This document shows positions 22,685 to 32,604 of a stretch of 64,000 bases of DNA, piece by piece; position 1 is the stretch's first letter; each line of letters opens with the position of its first letter. Under the pieces are notes generated by a model that saw only the letters and a program-made list of their open reading frames with translations, made no database searches and had not been told where the DNA came from. The position numbers were made by a program, and so were the translations under genes. Source of the stretch: Xiphydria camelus (Eukaryota > Arthropoda > Insecta > Hymenoptera > Xiphydriidae); NCBI GenBank assembly GCA_963678675.1, contig OY783193.1, positions 13,338,208 to 13,402,207 on the forward strand. The letters run 5' to 3'.

Positions 22685-23282
22685 GGCTCAACAGTACAGC
22701 GCAGCTTGACACAAACATCACGATATTGTTACTTTAAACATATTAGCTTAGCCATACTCGTCCGGCTGTCTTAAGAAAACTTCTGGCTGTGGCCACGGTG
22801 GCTAGAAATTCTGGTTGGTTCAGCCAGAATTATTGCTCAATTCCCTGAAAATTTTTTTCAGTGCAGTATTACTGACAGTATTTCGAAATATTGACAATAT
22901 TACTGACCGTGTAAGGGCAAATACTGATGGAGTAGGTATCAGTATACTGATGATACTTTCGGGATCCTGAAAGTATTTGGGCGGAGCCAAAATACTGATG
23001 AAAATGCTGATCGTCTGAGTGCAAGAGCATCAGTAATTGAACAGTATTTCAAGCGCAGCCATGGAAGCAACGTAGCCCGTGTCGTCGTACATAGGCTCAC
23101 CCGGCTCCGATTTCGGGAATGAACAAGAAGAAACCAAAAAATCCGTACTAAAAAGATTTATCGATGTATTATAGGTCAATGCCCGAGTTGTGAACATCAC
23201 AACGAAAAAATAATCAGATTGGGACAAAAAAAGAGGATATGAGACTACGTCAATTTTTTTTCTTTTTGCGATCCTTTAAACT

Positions 23283-23530
23283 TGTACAATACCAGGTCTC
23301 TGCGTATGTGTTGACATAGGAATCGTGCGAGTGCGAGTGAGAACGCGGATTAACACTGGTGAAGCCATAAGAGTTTCTCTGTCGCACACTCCAACTGGAC
23401 AAGTCCGAGAAGGACGGAGAATGTGCGACAGAGAAACTCTTATGGCTTCACCAGTGTTAATCCGCGTTCTCACTCGCACTCGCACGATTCCTATGTCAAC
23501 AACATACGCAAAGACCTGGTACAATGTAAT
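23283..23530. repeat. Near-perfect hairpin, arms about 105 bp
   Basis: The left arm (AATACCAGGTCTCTGCGTAT to TTTCTCTGTCGCACA) pairs almost perfectly with the right arm (TGTGCGACAGAGAAACTC to AAAGACCTGGTACAAT) across a ~30-nt loop. Both strands read the same short peptide frame because of the symmetry; it is not a gene. Part of Harbinger-like element H. Confidence 0.85.
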
Positions 23531-24029
23531 TGCAATGCAAGCCTTTTGTTTCTTGTCCATTCTTTAAAATTATAGTACAGAAAAACAACGGCGTTCTACG
23601 AACTACAAATCTATACTGACATAAATACTGATCGTGTGTGCGGTGAATTATGAAATACTTATGAAATACTGTCAGTAATACTGATCGTGTGAGGGCCGCT
23701 TTAGGAGAGCTCCGAGAGACTGACGCACAAAGAAAGATTTCTAATGCACTTGGTCCTTAGTTCTTTCTCTCTCTCTCTCTAGGTGTATATCGTTTCATAT
23801 AAACATTTATACGATATTTGAGAGTGGACCCTACGCGCTGCTTTCTTAAGAATAGTTTCGTCATGACATCATCAGTTCGCCTTACATATCAGATTATTTA
23901 ATAAATCTACTGAACTGATTTTTGCTAATACCAATACTGTGTCTATTAAAAAATTCAATGTTCACCTCGAGAAGCCCCTTTACTGGGATATGCTGTAAAA
24001 ATTACTAATCCTTTTTCTCCGTGTAGGCA

Positions 24030-24250
24030 GAGCGACCACCGTCAGGGAAAATCTAGAAATGTCAGGGAATTTTAAATGCGTTAAGGAAGTGCCAGGGAAT
24101 TAAATGTCTATCAGAGAAAATTCGTAAATTGAAATTTCGAAATTTGATCGAGACGAATTCATGCTTTCGATTAGCTTTTCTCGATTTTCCTTTCCTCGTA
24201 ACTCTCTGAAAGTTTCGTCTGGGAACTTTTCGGACTTGTCAGGGAATTTT
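24030..24250. repeat. Family S fragment
   Basis: Contains GCGACCACCGTCAGGGAAAA, 'gtcagggaattttaaatgcg', 'gccagggaat' and 'cttgtcagggaattttt'. Similar to other S copies; no coding content. Confidence 0.5.
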
Positions 24251-24556
24251 TGTCAGCAAAATTAATAACTACCCTGTAGGGTAAAATAGGAGGAAATAGA
24301 GTATTTTCGTTGGCCTCTAGCACTAAAATGGACAGTAATCAGAGGCCAATTCGAGTGTCCCAATTTCTCCCATTTTCTACTATAGGCGCAAATATGAAAT
24401 TCGATGATACATCGCACGATTCTATATCGTACGAACTGCTTCTCCTGCACGGGGTTGCGGTAAACAAATTGTAATATTATTAAATAAAGAAACTATACTT
24501 CAAATTTTTTATCTCGATCGGTTTCGATAAAGACGCCCTTTATATCTGTTTTTCAG
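24251..24556. other. Intron sequence upstream of the first exon
   Basis: AT-rich sequence free of recognised transposons, ending in a pyrimidine-rich tract and TTTTTCAG (24549-24556), a good 3' splice site. Confidence 0.6.
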
Positions 24557-24720
24557 GGCACGATGAGCCTGACGAAACGCATCGACGAAGTGCGACTATT
24601 GGAGTCGCGGAAGAGCGCTCGTCTGGCCGATCAAGACACCGACTTCGCCAGGCTCGCCGACATGGCTGGCGATCGGAAGCGCGCCTCCTCCCACTCCATC
24701 GACGTGCCGCACGTCATCGG
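24557..24720 (+). CDS. Glut4EF: Internal coding exon of Glut4EF (SLC2A4RG/ZNF395/ZNF704 family)
   Basis: This is a 164-nt exon between CTGTTTTTCAG and GTAAGT. It reads in one frame from its first base as 54 codons plus two bases: GTMSLTKRIDEVRLLES, then DFARLADMAGDRKRASS, then HSIDVPHVI, leaving GG of a split Gly codon. An ATG occurs at codon 3, but the open frame spans the acceptor and family alignment suggests an internal exon. From memory of the human proteins, the (R)(I/V)(D/E)EV segment precedes a conserved IDVP motif, which in turn precedes the MDE/SLSCSP block. The next exon (63741) supplies that block in matching phase. The protein would be a nuclear C2H2 zinc-finger DNA-binding factor; human relatives regulate the GLUT4 and huntingtin promoters. 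The zinc finger and C-terminal DNA-binding region are not in this window. Confidence 0.8.
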
Positions 24721-25157
24721 GTAAGTCCCACATCGGCGATTTATTATTTCTTTTCTCGACGATGATGAGTTCGCACGATCTAGTTGGTAGTTTTGATTGC
24801 GTTTAAAAATAGAGCAATAACTCTACGCCGCGGATTGATCAGCATGTCCGAACGTATCGTCGACTTCTTAACTACGTGGGAAATTTATGCAAAAGCGGCA
24901 TCGCTAATATTAAAGACAAGAGTGACAATAGATCTTTAGTTCGACGAAACGCTCTCGCATGGTGCTATTAGGGCAGGCAAATTCCAAGTACACGCACGAG
25001 GTCATTGCGTGTAACGCGGAGTAATAATGATGATAATAATACGGAACCATGGTTCAACGGAAGCGTTATAACAATTTTAATAACGCCACGCGTTAAAAGT
25101 ATAACGATTCCTATTGGTTTAGACGTATGTAAATATGGTGGGAAAATTATTTTTTAA
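24721..25157. other. Unannotated intron start
   Basis: No recognised repeat within about 430 bp of the 5' splice site. Confidence 0.5.
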
Positions 25158-26191
25158 TCCTCCGTGGTCGTCGCGGGTCTAGTTGACCCAGACTTAAATT
25201 TTGAAGCTGACTGTACTTCTTTTTTGTTTATAATCATATAACTATAACCTATAATCATACTTTGCATTGCGAAAAGTTTTTGCTGTACATTACTCCACTT
25301 ATATTTACTTCTTACATTAGATTGCATTTCGATCTTTTCACGCATTTATATAGGTCTTAACAGTGGGGTTGGGACATTTGGAAACAATTTTTTAATTAAC
25401 CATGTAAATACGTTCTATGTTCATAAATATTCAGTAGATTTCAAACGTGGCTGTAAACGTATGCTCCGCACAGCTTTCCGTCGTATTGTTGTGTTGTCCA
25501 ATCGTGGTATCGGTAGTCTAACCTAATCTCTTTCCATAGCGCCGTAATCGCAAGTATACAACAGACGCTCAACCAATTTGCTGAATTCAGGCCCGTACCA
25601 TTTAAAATGGTGAACGGGCTCCCTCGACTATGTAGACAACTTAATTAAAACCACATTTCTTCATATCTGCACGATTTTTTATCGGTTAAAATGCACTTTA
25701 CACGTATAGTCATTTATCAATATACTACGTTCTATATAAAAATTGGGGCTCTCTCTCTCTGATATAAGTGACAAAAATGTCCATTACCCGAAGGTAAAAA
25801 AATATTTATACGCGGCACTGATGAGCACACATCCTACGTCATTTCCTTTTCATATTCCGTTTGAATTCCCTGTTCTTAATTCGTTACTATTATAACTATG
25901 GAAATAACGATCTTTAAGCAAAATCCTCTTACAGAAGTTTCACTCTAGACACATAGGGAAACCATTTTTTCCCATAAGAGACCAATTTTTATGTCCTAAC
26001 CCCATTGTTTTTAAATATGTCATGTCATTTTTTTTGTGCAAACACGAGGATTTCATATTCTACAATGTTCCATATTTTGTCGGTCTGAACTGGGCAGATT
26101 TGTTCATACGACTGTTATTTATAAATTGGTTGGGTTTCTTTGACCCACGTGTGACCACCGCGAAACTATACGGATGTGTGATCACGGAGGG
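25158..26191. mobile_element. TTAA-flanked non-autonomous element P5
   Basis: TTAA at 25154-25157 and 26192-26195. Ends TCCTCCGTGGTCGTC and GTGATCACGGAGG are inverted repeats, with 'gttgaccca' and 'tgacccacgtg' further in. The 1,034-bp interior lacks a transposase and hosts another inverted-repeat element. TTAA points to piggyBac (or Kolobok). Confidence 0.75.
25359..26010. mobile_element. Inverted-repeat element nested in P5
   Basis: Ends AACAGTGGGGTTGGGACAT and ATGTCCTAACCCCATTGTTT are inverted repeats. The interior is AT-rich and non-coding. I cannot define the target duplication or superfamily. Confidence 0.6.
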
Positions 26192-26235
26192 TTAAACATG
26201 ATAAACGGGGAGAATTTTTTATTAAATTTTCATTA

Positions 26236-26246
26236 AAGAGAGAGAG

Positions 26247-26280
<34 letters not shown>
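26236..26280 (+). repeat. (GA)n microsatellite
   Basis: Imperfect then perfect AG/GA dinucleotide run. Confidence 0.9.
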
Positions 26281-26281
<1 letters not shown>

Positions 26282-26444
26282 CGTAATTCTACATTTGTTC
26301 ATTCCGAGGGAAGATTTTCTAAAAACGGACTTCGTAATTTTTCGTTAGGTATTCTGGCAGTAATAATGATAATAATAATAAATCCGCCCCAACTAAAGGC
26401 TCTCGTCAGCGCCTATTATGTCCGACGGAGCAGGCTTCGGGTTC

Positions 26445-26805
26445 GACTGTATACCGTATGTCCCACTCTGTACGGGCCAGTTTGAAGTTACCTTCGGGGA
26501 GGCTTGGTCGGTACTTGAGTGATTTAATACCGGTAGAAGTCGAGTCGATAGTTAGAGTTGGTGTAAATTCGGGAGATCGAAGCGTCTAACCTCGAAATTA
26601 TGGATTTAAATGGAATGGAAATTACTCACCATTATTCACAAATTCATAATTTCGTGGTTAGACGCTTCGATCTCCCGAATTGACACCAACTCTAACTATC
26701 GACTCGACTTCTACCGGTATTAAATCACTCAAGTACCGACCAAGCCTCCCCGAAGGTAACTTCAAACTGGCCCGTACAGAGTGGGACATACGGTACTGGT
26801 TCGAC
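26445..26805. repeat. Foldback FB2, arms about 165 bp, outer arms identical
   Basis: The left arm from TACCGTATGTCCCACTCTGT through TACCGGTAGAAGTCGAGTCG to AAGCGTCTAACC mirrors the right arm; over the outer ~80 bp I see no mismatch. The centre (GGATTTAAATGGAATGGAAA, TTACTCACCATTATTCAC) is the loop. It shares the core with FB1 but has different outer arms. Confidence 0.88.
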
Positions 26806-27578
26806 GGGTCGAACGCACGAATCACGCGTGTTTTGTGTATTACCGGCGAGGGTGGCGAACGCTGGGCAAAGGTCGGAGTAGAGTCGAGGGAGGAAGGATG
26901 AGTTCGGTAGACCGTGAACGCGCGCGCACCCTCGCTGCACACCTGTCCCACCGCGCTGGCTCAACTTTTTTGCTTTGTCTATTTCGTCTCTCGCCACTTT
27001 TTCGTCCCCTCCCTCTTTAGCGCGCTCGGGACGAGAAATTCTTTCTCCCCCAGCTTTTCTAAAACACATGGCGTGCATGTACAGTGGAATCGTGCGTATT
27101 CGAGTGGATCAAGTGAAAGCTTTGCCGTATAACACGCGATTTTGAAAAGAGGTATATTGAAATAACGGTAAATTATAGGGGGGTGTCTCTAGTGGACGTG
27201 TCTTATAAGAGCTATGCGGGGATATTAATCCTTAAATGCTACACCTCAAGATTGCTACTCGCAATTTTGACTGCGTATAACTGTTGTCCTTTGCAATGAA
27301 ATTAAATGATTTAATGTATCGAATTGGGGTAGAAAATATTATATTAGAGAATACAGTGAAATGAATAGTTCATGAAAATTTAAATTTCATCATTTCGGAA
27401 ATGGCTATTTTTGAAGTTGCGTTCGTCGTAAAATCAATGATTGTTTAATAAAATTAATAATTATTTAATAAGATGAATTATTTAATAGAAATAACGAAAT
27501 TGGAGAGGCAATTTCTGAAGTTGTGTTCGTGAAATATCATTTTTTTCGAAAGTGCCAACCTCGAAAAAAAAACTAGGC
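26806..27578. other. Unannotated stretch
   Basis: Mixed sequence. 27230-27560 is AT-rich and may be the decayed body of a P2-type TTAA element whose right end is at 27637; its left end is not recognisable. Confidence 0.4.
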
Positions 27579-27637
27579 GTGGCATGCAAAAAAAGGAGGC
27601 TGGGGTGTCGCCTACACCCCACGTGAGCAACGAAGGG
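27579..27637. mobile_element. Right end of TTAA element P2
   Basis: GGCTGGGGTGTCGCCTACAC, then CCCACGTGAGCAACGAAGGG, then TTAA (27638-27641). Nearly identical to the right end of the complete copy at 34851-35408, including the preceding AACTAGGCGTGGCATGC block. Confidence 0.7.
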
Positions 27638-27641
27638 TTAA

Positions 27642-28497
27642 AAAAACCTTTTTGTCCTAACGTACGAAACTACTAAGAGACCCTGTATACGCCGCGAAAA
27701 GCTCGTACCCGCAACGAGGTCTCTACTTCCCAGTGCAATCATCTGCTCGGGCCCGCATTAACCTCATCTTTTTCTAACCGTAACCGTCTTCCGATTCGAT
27801 CAAATACGCTGCTTCTTCTTCATCCTTTTTACAAAGTTGCCTCAACAGCCAGCACATACACTGCCAACACAAGTAGTAGATACCTATTAGGCACCGCCCA
27901 CCGGTCCGTTGCGGTACTGCGTAGGTACGTCCGGAGAACGGTGGGAGAAAAGTCCCGCGATGATGTTGCTTTCTCGCTGTCGGTTCGATTGCGAGTCTAT
28001 CTGGATATTGCGCGTTAATATCGTCCCGGTTTTATGGATTTCAGCACGGTTCAATTCTCGGCGAAATCGGGTCGCTGGTAAAGTCGAGGGTGAAACGAAT
28101 AACGTCCGATTCTCATTTTTCTCATTTTTTCTCTTCTCCGCGGTGAGACGAAGCGAACCCTTCGCGCGTCGAGCACACGCAGGGCTATCGGAGGCCAAGG
28201 ACCTCCCTAGTGCCGGCCGGACGAGGTACCGTTCGCGGTAAGGCGCGTCGAGAGTCACCTTCGGTTATGTTTGGCGTAGATGGGAGCACATTATGTACTT
28301 GCGTGCTGCATGGGAATGGAGCGGTCTTTCGCAGAGAGCAATAAGGCGACGATCGCGGAGCGGAAAGATATTGGGATTTCGTTCGTTTCGCGCAATTTTT
28401 CTTATTTGGTAGTCCTCTGTAATACAGGTGAATTCGTGACACAAGAGCCTACTGTAGGTCTTCAAAGACCCATAATGTCGGCGGTGGGTTAAAGATC
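27642..28497. other. Unannotated stretch
   Basis: CpG-rich, with overlapping spurious frames at 27887-28531. No supported gene. Confidence 0.45.
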
Positions 28498-28950
28498 TAG
28501 TCTGAGTTGGATTAACTGGGGAAGCCGCCATGTTTTTTCCTTCATTTTAGATTCATTCTCATTTTCAGTTAAAGAGTGTTTCGCTGATGAACCATAGTTT
28601 TTCCGATAAAGGAGATCTTCAAATTGTTACACGTGGTCTTTGTTTTGTCAATAAATGTTTCTTTAGTTGAAACGTATCTTCACAAAGAGTTCCTAGCACC
28701 CCCCAGAATGAACAAATCATTAATTACTGGACTACAATAATTTACCGTGATAAATGGAGACCACAATTGTGTAACAATTTGATGGTCTTCTTTGCTGGAA
28801 ATACCATAGTTCTTCAGTGAAATCATTTTTATTTGGAAATGAGAATGGATCTAGATTCCCACTAACACCACCTGTTGTTCACTATCCAGATAGACTTTGC
28901 ATGTAAGAGTATATGTGAAACTTGGTGGCTTCACCAATTATGACAGAATC
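28498..28950. mobile_element. Inverted-repeat element K, copy 1
   Basis: The left end carries GTTGGATTAACTGGGGAAGC then CGCC; the right end is GGTGGCTTCACCAATTATGA then CAGAATCC. Inner arms include 'agattcattctcattttcag' and 'aaatgagaatggatctagatt'. The longer copy K2 is at 40182-41106. No coding. Confidence 0.65.
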
Positions 28951-28951
28951 C

Positions 28952-29570
28952 TTAAGGAGATGGCCAAATTTTTGCTGTGGGATATATCCGAGATTAACCC
29001 TCCATTAGGCGGGTGGATTATACTAACGTGGATGGTCACGTGGATTATGATGGTAATCCATTTTATATTGTTTATAATAGGATTGTTTCTTATTCAATTA
29101 TTATTGCTTATTATTTTATGTTAATTAATGTATATATTTCGGCATTTAACATAAATAAAACATGCACATTTTACCCAAATGTTATGATGCTAAGGGGCAT
29201 GGATTACAATGGTAATCCACCCGCCTAATGGAGGGGGTTAATGATATTTAAACTACAAACCCCCCAAGTGTTGGCTTAGGTGCATTCCAAATTATATCCA
29301 AAGATTATTGTTTATAATTGTTAATGCTTTATTAAATAAATACACAAACATAGAAGAATTAATCGGTTGTAGCTGTAGTTGACCATCGCTGATATTCGAT
29401 CACATTGTATTTATTTAACAAAGAATTAACAATTATAAACTATAATTTAGGGTGAGCTTTAGCTAATAACACTTGGTTTGTAGTTTAAATATCCTTATTC
29501 TCGGAAGTATCCCACGGCAAAAATTTGGCCGCAAGAGGGCGCATTGTATGAGCCTTAGCATGTCCTTAAT
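28952..29570. repeat. Large foldback L with an insertion in one arm
   Basis: The left arm (GGCCAAATTTTTGCTGTGGG, GATATTTAAACTACAAACC, TTGTTTATAATTGTTAATGC) mirrors the right arm (ATTAACAATTATAAACTATA, GGTTTGTAGTTTAAATATCC, CCCACGGCAAAAATTTGGCC). The left arm is interrupted at 'gagaTTAA' by element P3; the right arm reads 'gagaataagg' and has no insertion. Confidence 0.8.
28998..29237. mobile_element. TTAA-flanked 240-bp MITE P3
   Basis: Terminal inverted repeats CCCTCCATTAGGCGGGTGGA with a near-perfect right partner, flanked by TTAA (28994-28997, 29238-29241). The next ~25 bp (TTATACTAACGTGGATGG versus TTACAATGGTAATCC) also resembles repeats inside. piggyBac-like by target and CCC start. Confidence 0.85.
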
Positions 29571-29914
29571 GGACGGAGGGGCGCGAAGATCATCTATAAA
29601 CGCGAAGTTTCGCGCTGTGAATTAAATATTTAGTTGGTCAAAATGGTGTTTGTAAATATTTAATTCGCTGTATGTTACTTTAAGAGAGAAAAGTTATTCT
29701 AGAAAGGAACAATTTAGTTCGTAACGCGTGACTTTTCCGAAGTACAGCTCATTTTTGTTATCGAGAGAGCGACTTCGAGACAAAATATTTAAATTAAATA
29801 TTTCTGACGGTCGCCTTTTATTTAAAGTAGATGTACGTCGGCAGATTAAAAAAATCTGTACATCGCAGTTACCTTAATCGCTAAGCAAAAAAGTAGAGTA
29901 TTGAAGAAAATTGC
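29571..29914. other. Unannotated stretch
   Basis: AT-rich intron. Nothing recognised. Confidence 0.45.
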
Positions 29915-30865
29915 GCGCAACATTGTCAAGAAAATTAGAATTTACCGCGCCACGTGATCAACCGGTTCCGACAACCTGTAATTTGCCACAACTGCGAGCA
30001 GAATCGCGCTCGTTGGATCGGCTACAAAGTTGAAGTCGATATTGCAACGATCCGCCGTGACGTGATTCTGCATCGAAGTCGTCAGAGTTCGACCATATTT
30101 CCTCTGTATTCCAAACCGCAAAAAAAATGGCTAAAGTACGGCAAAAGTCTGGACAAAGTTGAACCAAAAAAGTGGTTACGGATCGAATTCCAGATTTTCA
30201 ACCAAACGATTTTTTCCTATCGGCTGAAAATAAAATTTACTCGACTTTTTTACCTGTGGATACCTTTTTTATTCAATTTTGTTGTATGGATTCTTCATTA
30301 TAAAACTATAATGGCTTGTTCGGTACTATAATAGAATATAGTTCATTAGTAATAATTTATGGGTTTAATAAGATAATAATTTGAAATAACCAACTGAGAA
30401 GAACAGACACACATCGATTATAGCCTAACTTCCTACAAACAACTGAACTCTAATTGAAGAGCGCATCGTTCACCGGCTGAAAGTCTGAGATACGATCTGT
30501 AGCCATACTTTTTTGGTTCAACTTCTCCCAGACTTCTTCCATACTTTAGCCATACTTTTTTTAACACGGAAAACTATCGAAACCTCTGTAAATTCAAGAA
30601 ATACCAACACCCCAGTCGGATTGATCGGACTCGTCAAAATCCTAATTCAAGAGCAAAAAACGCCCGTCATGAGGCAACTGCGAAGCCGCACCGAGGAGAA
30701 TCCGTGCGGAAGAATATCGAAGAAATTGAAATTCACCGCGTGTATCGCGCGCGATTAACCGGTTCCGGCGAACCATAATTTGCCGCGGCCGCGCGCAAAA
30801 TCTTGCACGGCGACTACAAAGTAAGCTCTCGGGAGTCGCAGCCGATCCACCGTGACTTCTGCCTA
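29915..30865 (+). repeat. Diverged direct duplication flanking a MITE
   Basis: The segment 29915-30085 (ACCGGTTCCGACAACC, ATAATTTGCC-like, GATCCGCCGTGACGTGATTC) recurs diverged at 30705-30865 (ACCGGTTCCGGCGAACC, AATTTGCCGC, GATCCACCGTGACTTCTGC). Between them lies the inverted-repeat element at 30120-30562. Origin unknown; perhaps a remnant of an older element. Confidence 0.5.
30120..30562. mobile_element. MITE V with about 85-bp inverted ends
   Basis: The left arm ATGGCTAAAGTACGGCAAAA / GTCTGGACAAAGTTGAACC / AAAAAAGTGGTTACGGATCG is mirrored at the right (CGATCTGTAGCCATACTTTT, GGTTCAACTTCTCCCAGACT, CTTTAGCCATACTTTTTTT). The interior is AT-rich. Superfamily unknown. Confidence 0.75.
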
Positions 30866-31589
30866 AATTATAGCCGGGGGGATCGCGGACCGTACTCCTC
30901 TCCCGATATACCGTCCGTCCGTACGTCGCGCACCGGGGAATGGTGACTGCACGCAGGGACGTCGCTCCCTTCGTGGTAGCAACGACCTTCTCTCTCCGTT
31001 CGGCTCGTTTCGTGCGGACGAAAGGCCAACGGCTCCAGTATCCCCGAGACTTTGTTTGTACTGCCTACGCGCGCGGGGGGATTATTCGATCCGGCGTCTG
31101 GGGCTCGTTTTCACAAAGGGAGTCTAGAGTTTCGTGTGGGCAACGTCGCTTCCTCCTCCTCCCCCTCCCCCCGACGACGTCTTTTCTCTTTTTTACCTGA
31201 GCCACCTCGCCCTGCGCGCGCTCGGGTTAGTTACCTGTCTGCCCAAAACCTTGGGCCCCGCACCTGGCACCGCGTGACCTGCCTCACGTAAAAAGAGGGA
31301 AGGAACTCTCGGGGGGATCGAATGGGACTCGAATTTCGACGGCGAGGCCGGTGCGTCGACCCGGGTACCCGCGGGTGATTCTACGCATACCACGGGCCCA
31401 GACGTCGCGCGTTCGAAATACAATATCGAACCGCCGCGATCTTCTCGAGGTGGTCCGAGGCGAGAGACGATCTCGATCGAGAGGGATGGAAATTTTTTTC
31501 TACTCGAGGGTCTCACGGTCCTTCGTTGGATTTGTGGAGAGCGGGTCTGGTGTGATTTTCGGATGAATCGTCGAGCGAGATATGTACTG
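30866..31589. other. Unannotated CpG-rich stretch
   Basis: Spurious frames on both strands; no feature supported. Confidence 0.45.
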
Positions 31590-31985
31590 CCCTGAGAGAA
31601 AAATTTTGTAATATAGAATTAAGCAAACGTTTATTTATATATTACTAACAAAATATTTTATTGGCTTAATTAATATTTATTTGTCTGAATAAAATATTTT
31701 TCTCGATAAATTATATGAACTTGAGCAGATAAAACACTTTATTGGCACAAATAAATTTGCTTAAGCTGATAAAATGTTTAGTTAGTAATATTCAAATAAA
31801 CATTTAGTTGATTGTACTAAATTTTTCTCAAGGGAACACGGGGCTCGTTTTCCGAGAACGAGTTCCACGAAAACATTTTACTGTGATAAATAAATATTGC
31901 TTGAGTCAATATAACATTTAGTTAGTAATATAGAAACAAAAGTTGATTCTACTAAATTTTTCTCTTAATGTGAACGGGGTTCATT
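31590..31985. repeat. MITE M9 with tandem duplication of its right end
   Basis: Ends CCCTGAGAGAAAAATTTTG and CTAAATTTTTCTCAAGGG enclose AT-rich 'taaaatattttattgg' sequence (31590-31834). The right end plus flank (ATTTAGTTAGTAATAT, CTAAATTTTTCTC, AACGAGTTCCACGAAA) is repeated about 138 bp later (to ~31985), so the boundary was duplicated in tandem. Confidence 0.6.
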
Positions 31986-32604
31986 TTCCAGAAACGAGTT
32001 CCACGAAAGTGCTTCCCATTGAAAATACGACTTTCGTTATTCCACGTTTGAAAGCTAGAGTTACAGTTGCTCGTTTCGAGAAACGCAGTTATCGAAGCTT
32101 TCTATCGTACCGATACGCGACGCGCCACGGGAAACTGCATTCTTGCGTGCATCTAGAGAGTTTCGTTTCGCTTATTGTTACGCGCTTCGCAGTGGAGTCA
32201 TAAAGAACGCAGGCACGTCCTGAAGTTCTCCCCTTGCCGTGTATAGCTGTCGTATCTCGCTGACGTAGTGCCTCGGAGGATCCGTGAGTCAAAGAATTCG
32301 GCGGTATTCGCGCAGTTGGGTACAAAAAGGTCGAAAGCAATTGCGCGATAGCTTCCCAGAGACATACAATATCTCTGAACCCTTCAGTCGTAAAGCGTTC
32401 TGCGGGACAAAGCGCGTCTAAACGACAAAACGTTACTTCTGCCGTCCTATTTTATCAGCGCCTACCTGCGGAGTCATTTTTTTTCATGGCTATTGTTAAC
32501 AATGTAGTAAAGGAATTGTAGCTTCGCCATTGCTAATTTCTACTTTACTTTTTTAAGGGAATTTTATCTCATCTTTTTTACACTACACCCTTCACATGGA
32601 AAAG
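31986..32604. other. Unannotated stretch
   Basis: No supported feature. Confidence 0.45.

Larger units (their letters stand above)
21357..22863. mobile_element. Element J inserted in the left end of H
   Basis: Inverted ends CACTGAAAAAAATCTTTAG and AAAATTTTTTTCAGTG; the subterminal arms share TTCTGGCTGA and TTTCTAGCC. CA flanks both sides (21355-21356, 22864-22865). Deleting J plus one CA joins 'cacacgatca' to 'gtattactgacag', exactly the sequence of H's own right arm, so the insertion and its CA duplication are directly shown. J carries foldback FB1, a SINE and a 66-bp tandem array. Confidence 0.75.
21338..23700. mobile_element. PIF/Harbinger-like non-autonomous element H
   Basis: Terminal inverted repeats AGCGGCCCTCACACGATCA are flanked by TTA (21335-21337, 23701-23703). 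Both the 3-bp TWA duplication and the GGCCC..TCACACG terminus are typical of PIF/Harbinger. No transposase is encoded. About 1.5 kb of it is a later insertion (J, 21357-22863). The remaining ~855 bp includes a long hairpin (23283-23530) and repeated CAGTATTACTGAC motifs. Confidence 0.75.
21229..23935. mobile_element. Insertion X in MA, possible solo LTR
   Basis: Flanked by ACTGTG on both sides, a likely 6-bp duplication. The X-specific sequence is only about 110 bp on the left (from GTTGATTATTACGGAAGCCA, with an AATAAA) and 235 bp on the right (AGAGCTCCGAGAGACTGACG to TTTTTGCTAATACC). The remainder is a nested Harbinger-type element. Composition and length would fit a solo LTR, but I see no clear TG...CA ends. 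Confidence 0.4.
21033..24023. mobile_element. MITE family MA, copy 1, expanded by nested insertions
   Basis: The left end CACGAAGAAAAAGGATTAG (after TA 21031-21032) and right end CTAATCCTTTTTCTCCGTG (before TA 24024-24025) belong to the 323-bp MA element seen intact at 47833-48155. The left arm runs to GTACACTGTG (about 21228), and the right arm resumes at ACTGTGTCTATT (about 23936). The 2.7 kb between them is foreign. Confidence 0.75.

Noticed and set aside
22479..22721. Minus-strand repetitive frame with repeated LDKQYSCVSYTVLLN
   Set aside because: By-product of a 66-bp tandem repeat whose length is divisible by three.
23276..23567. Identical short peptide frames on both strands
   Set aside because: Consequence of the near-perfect hairpin; not a gene.
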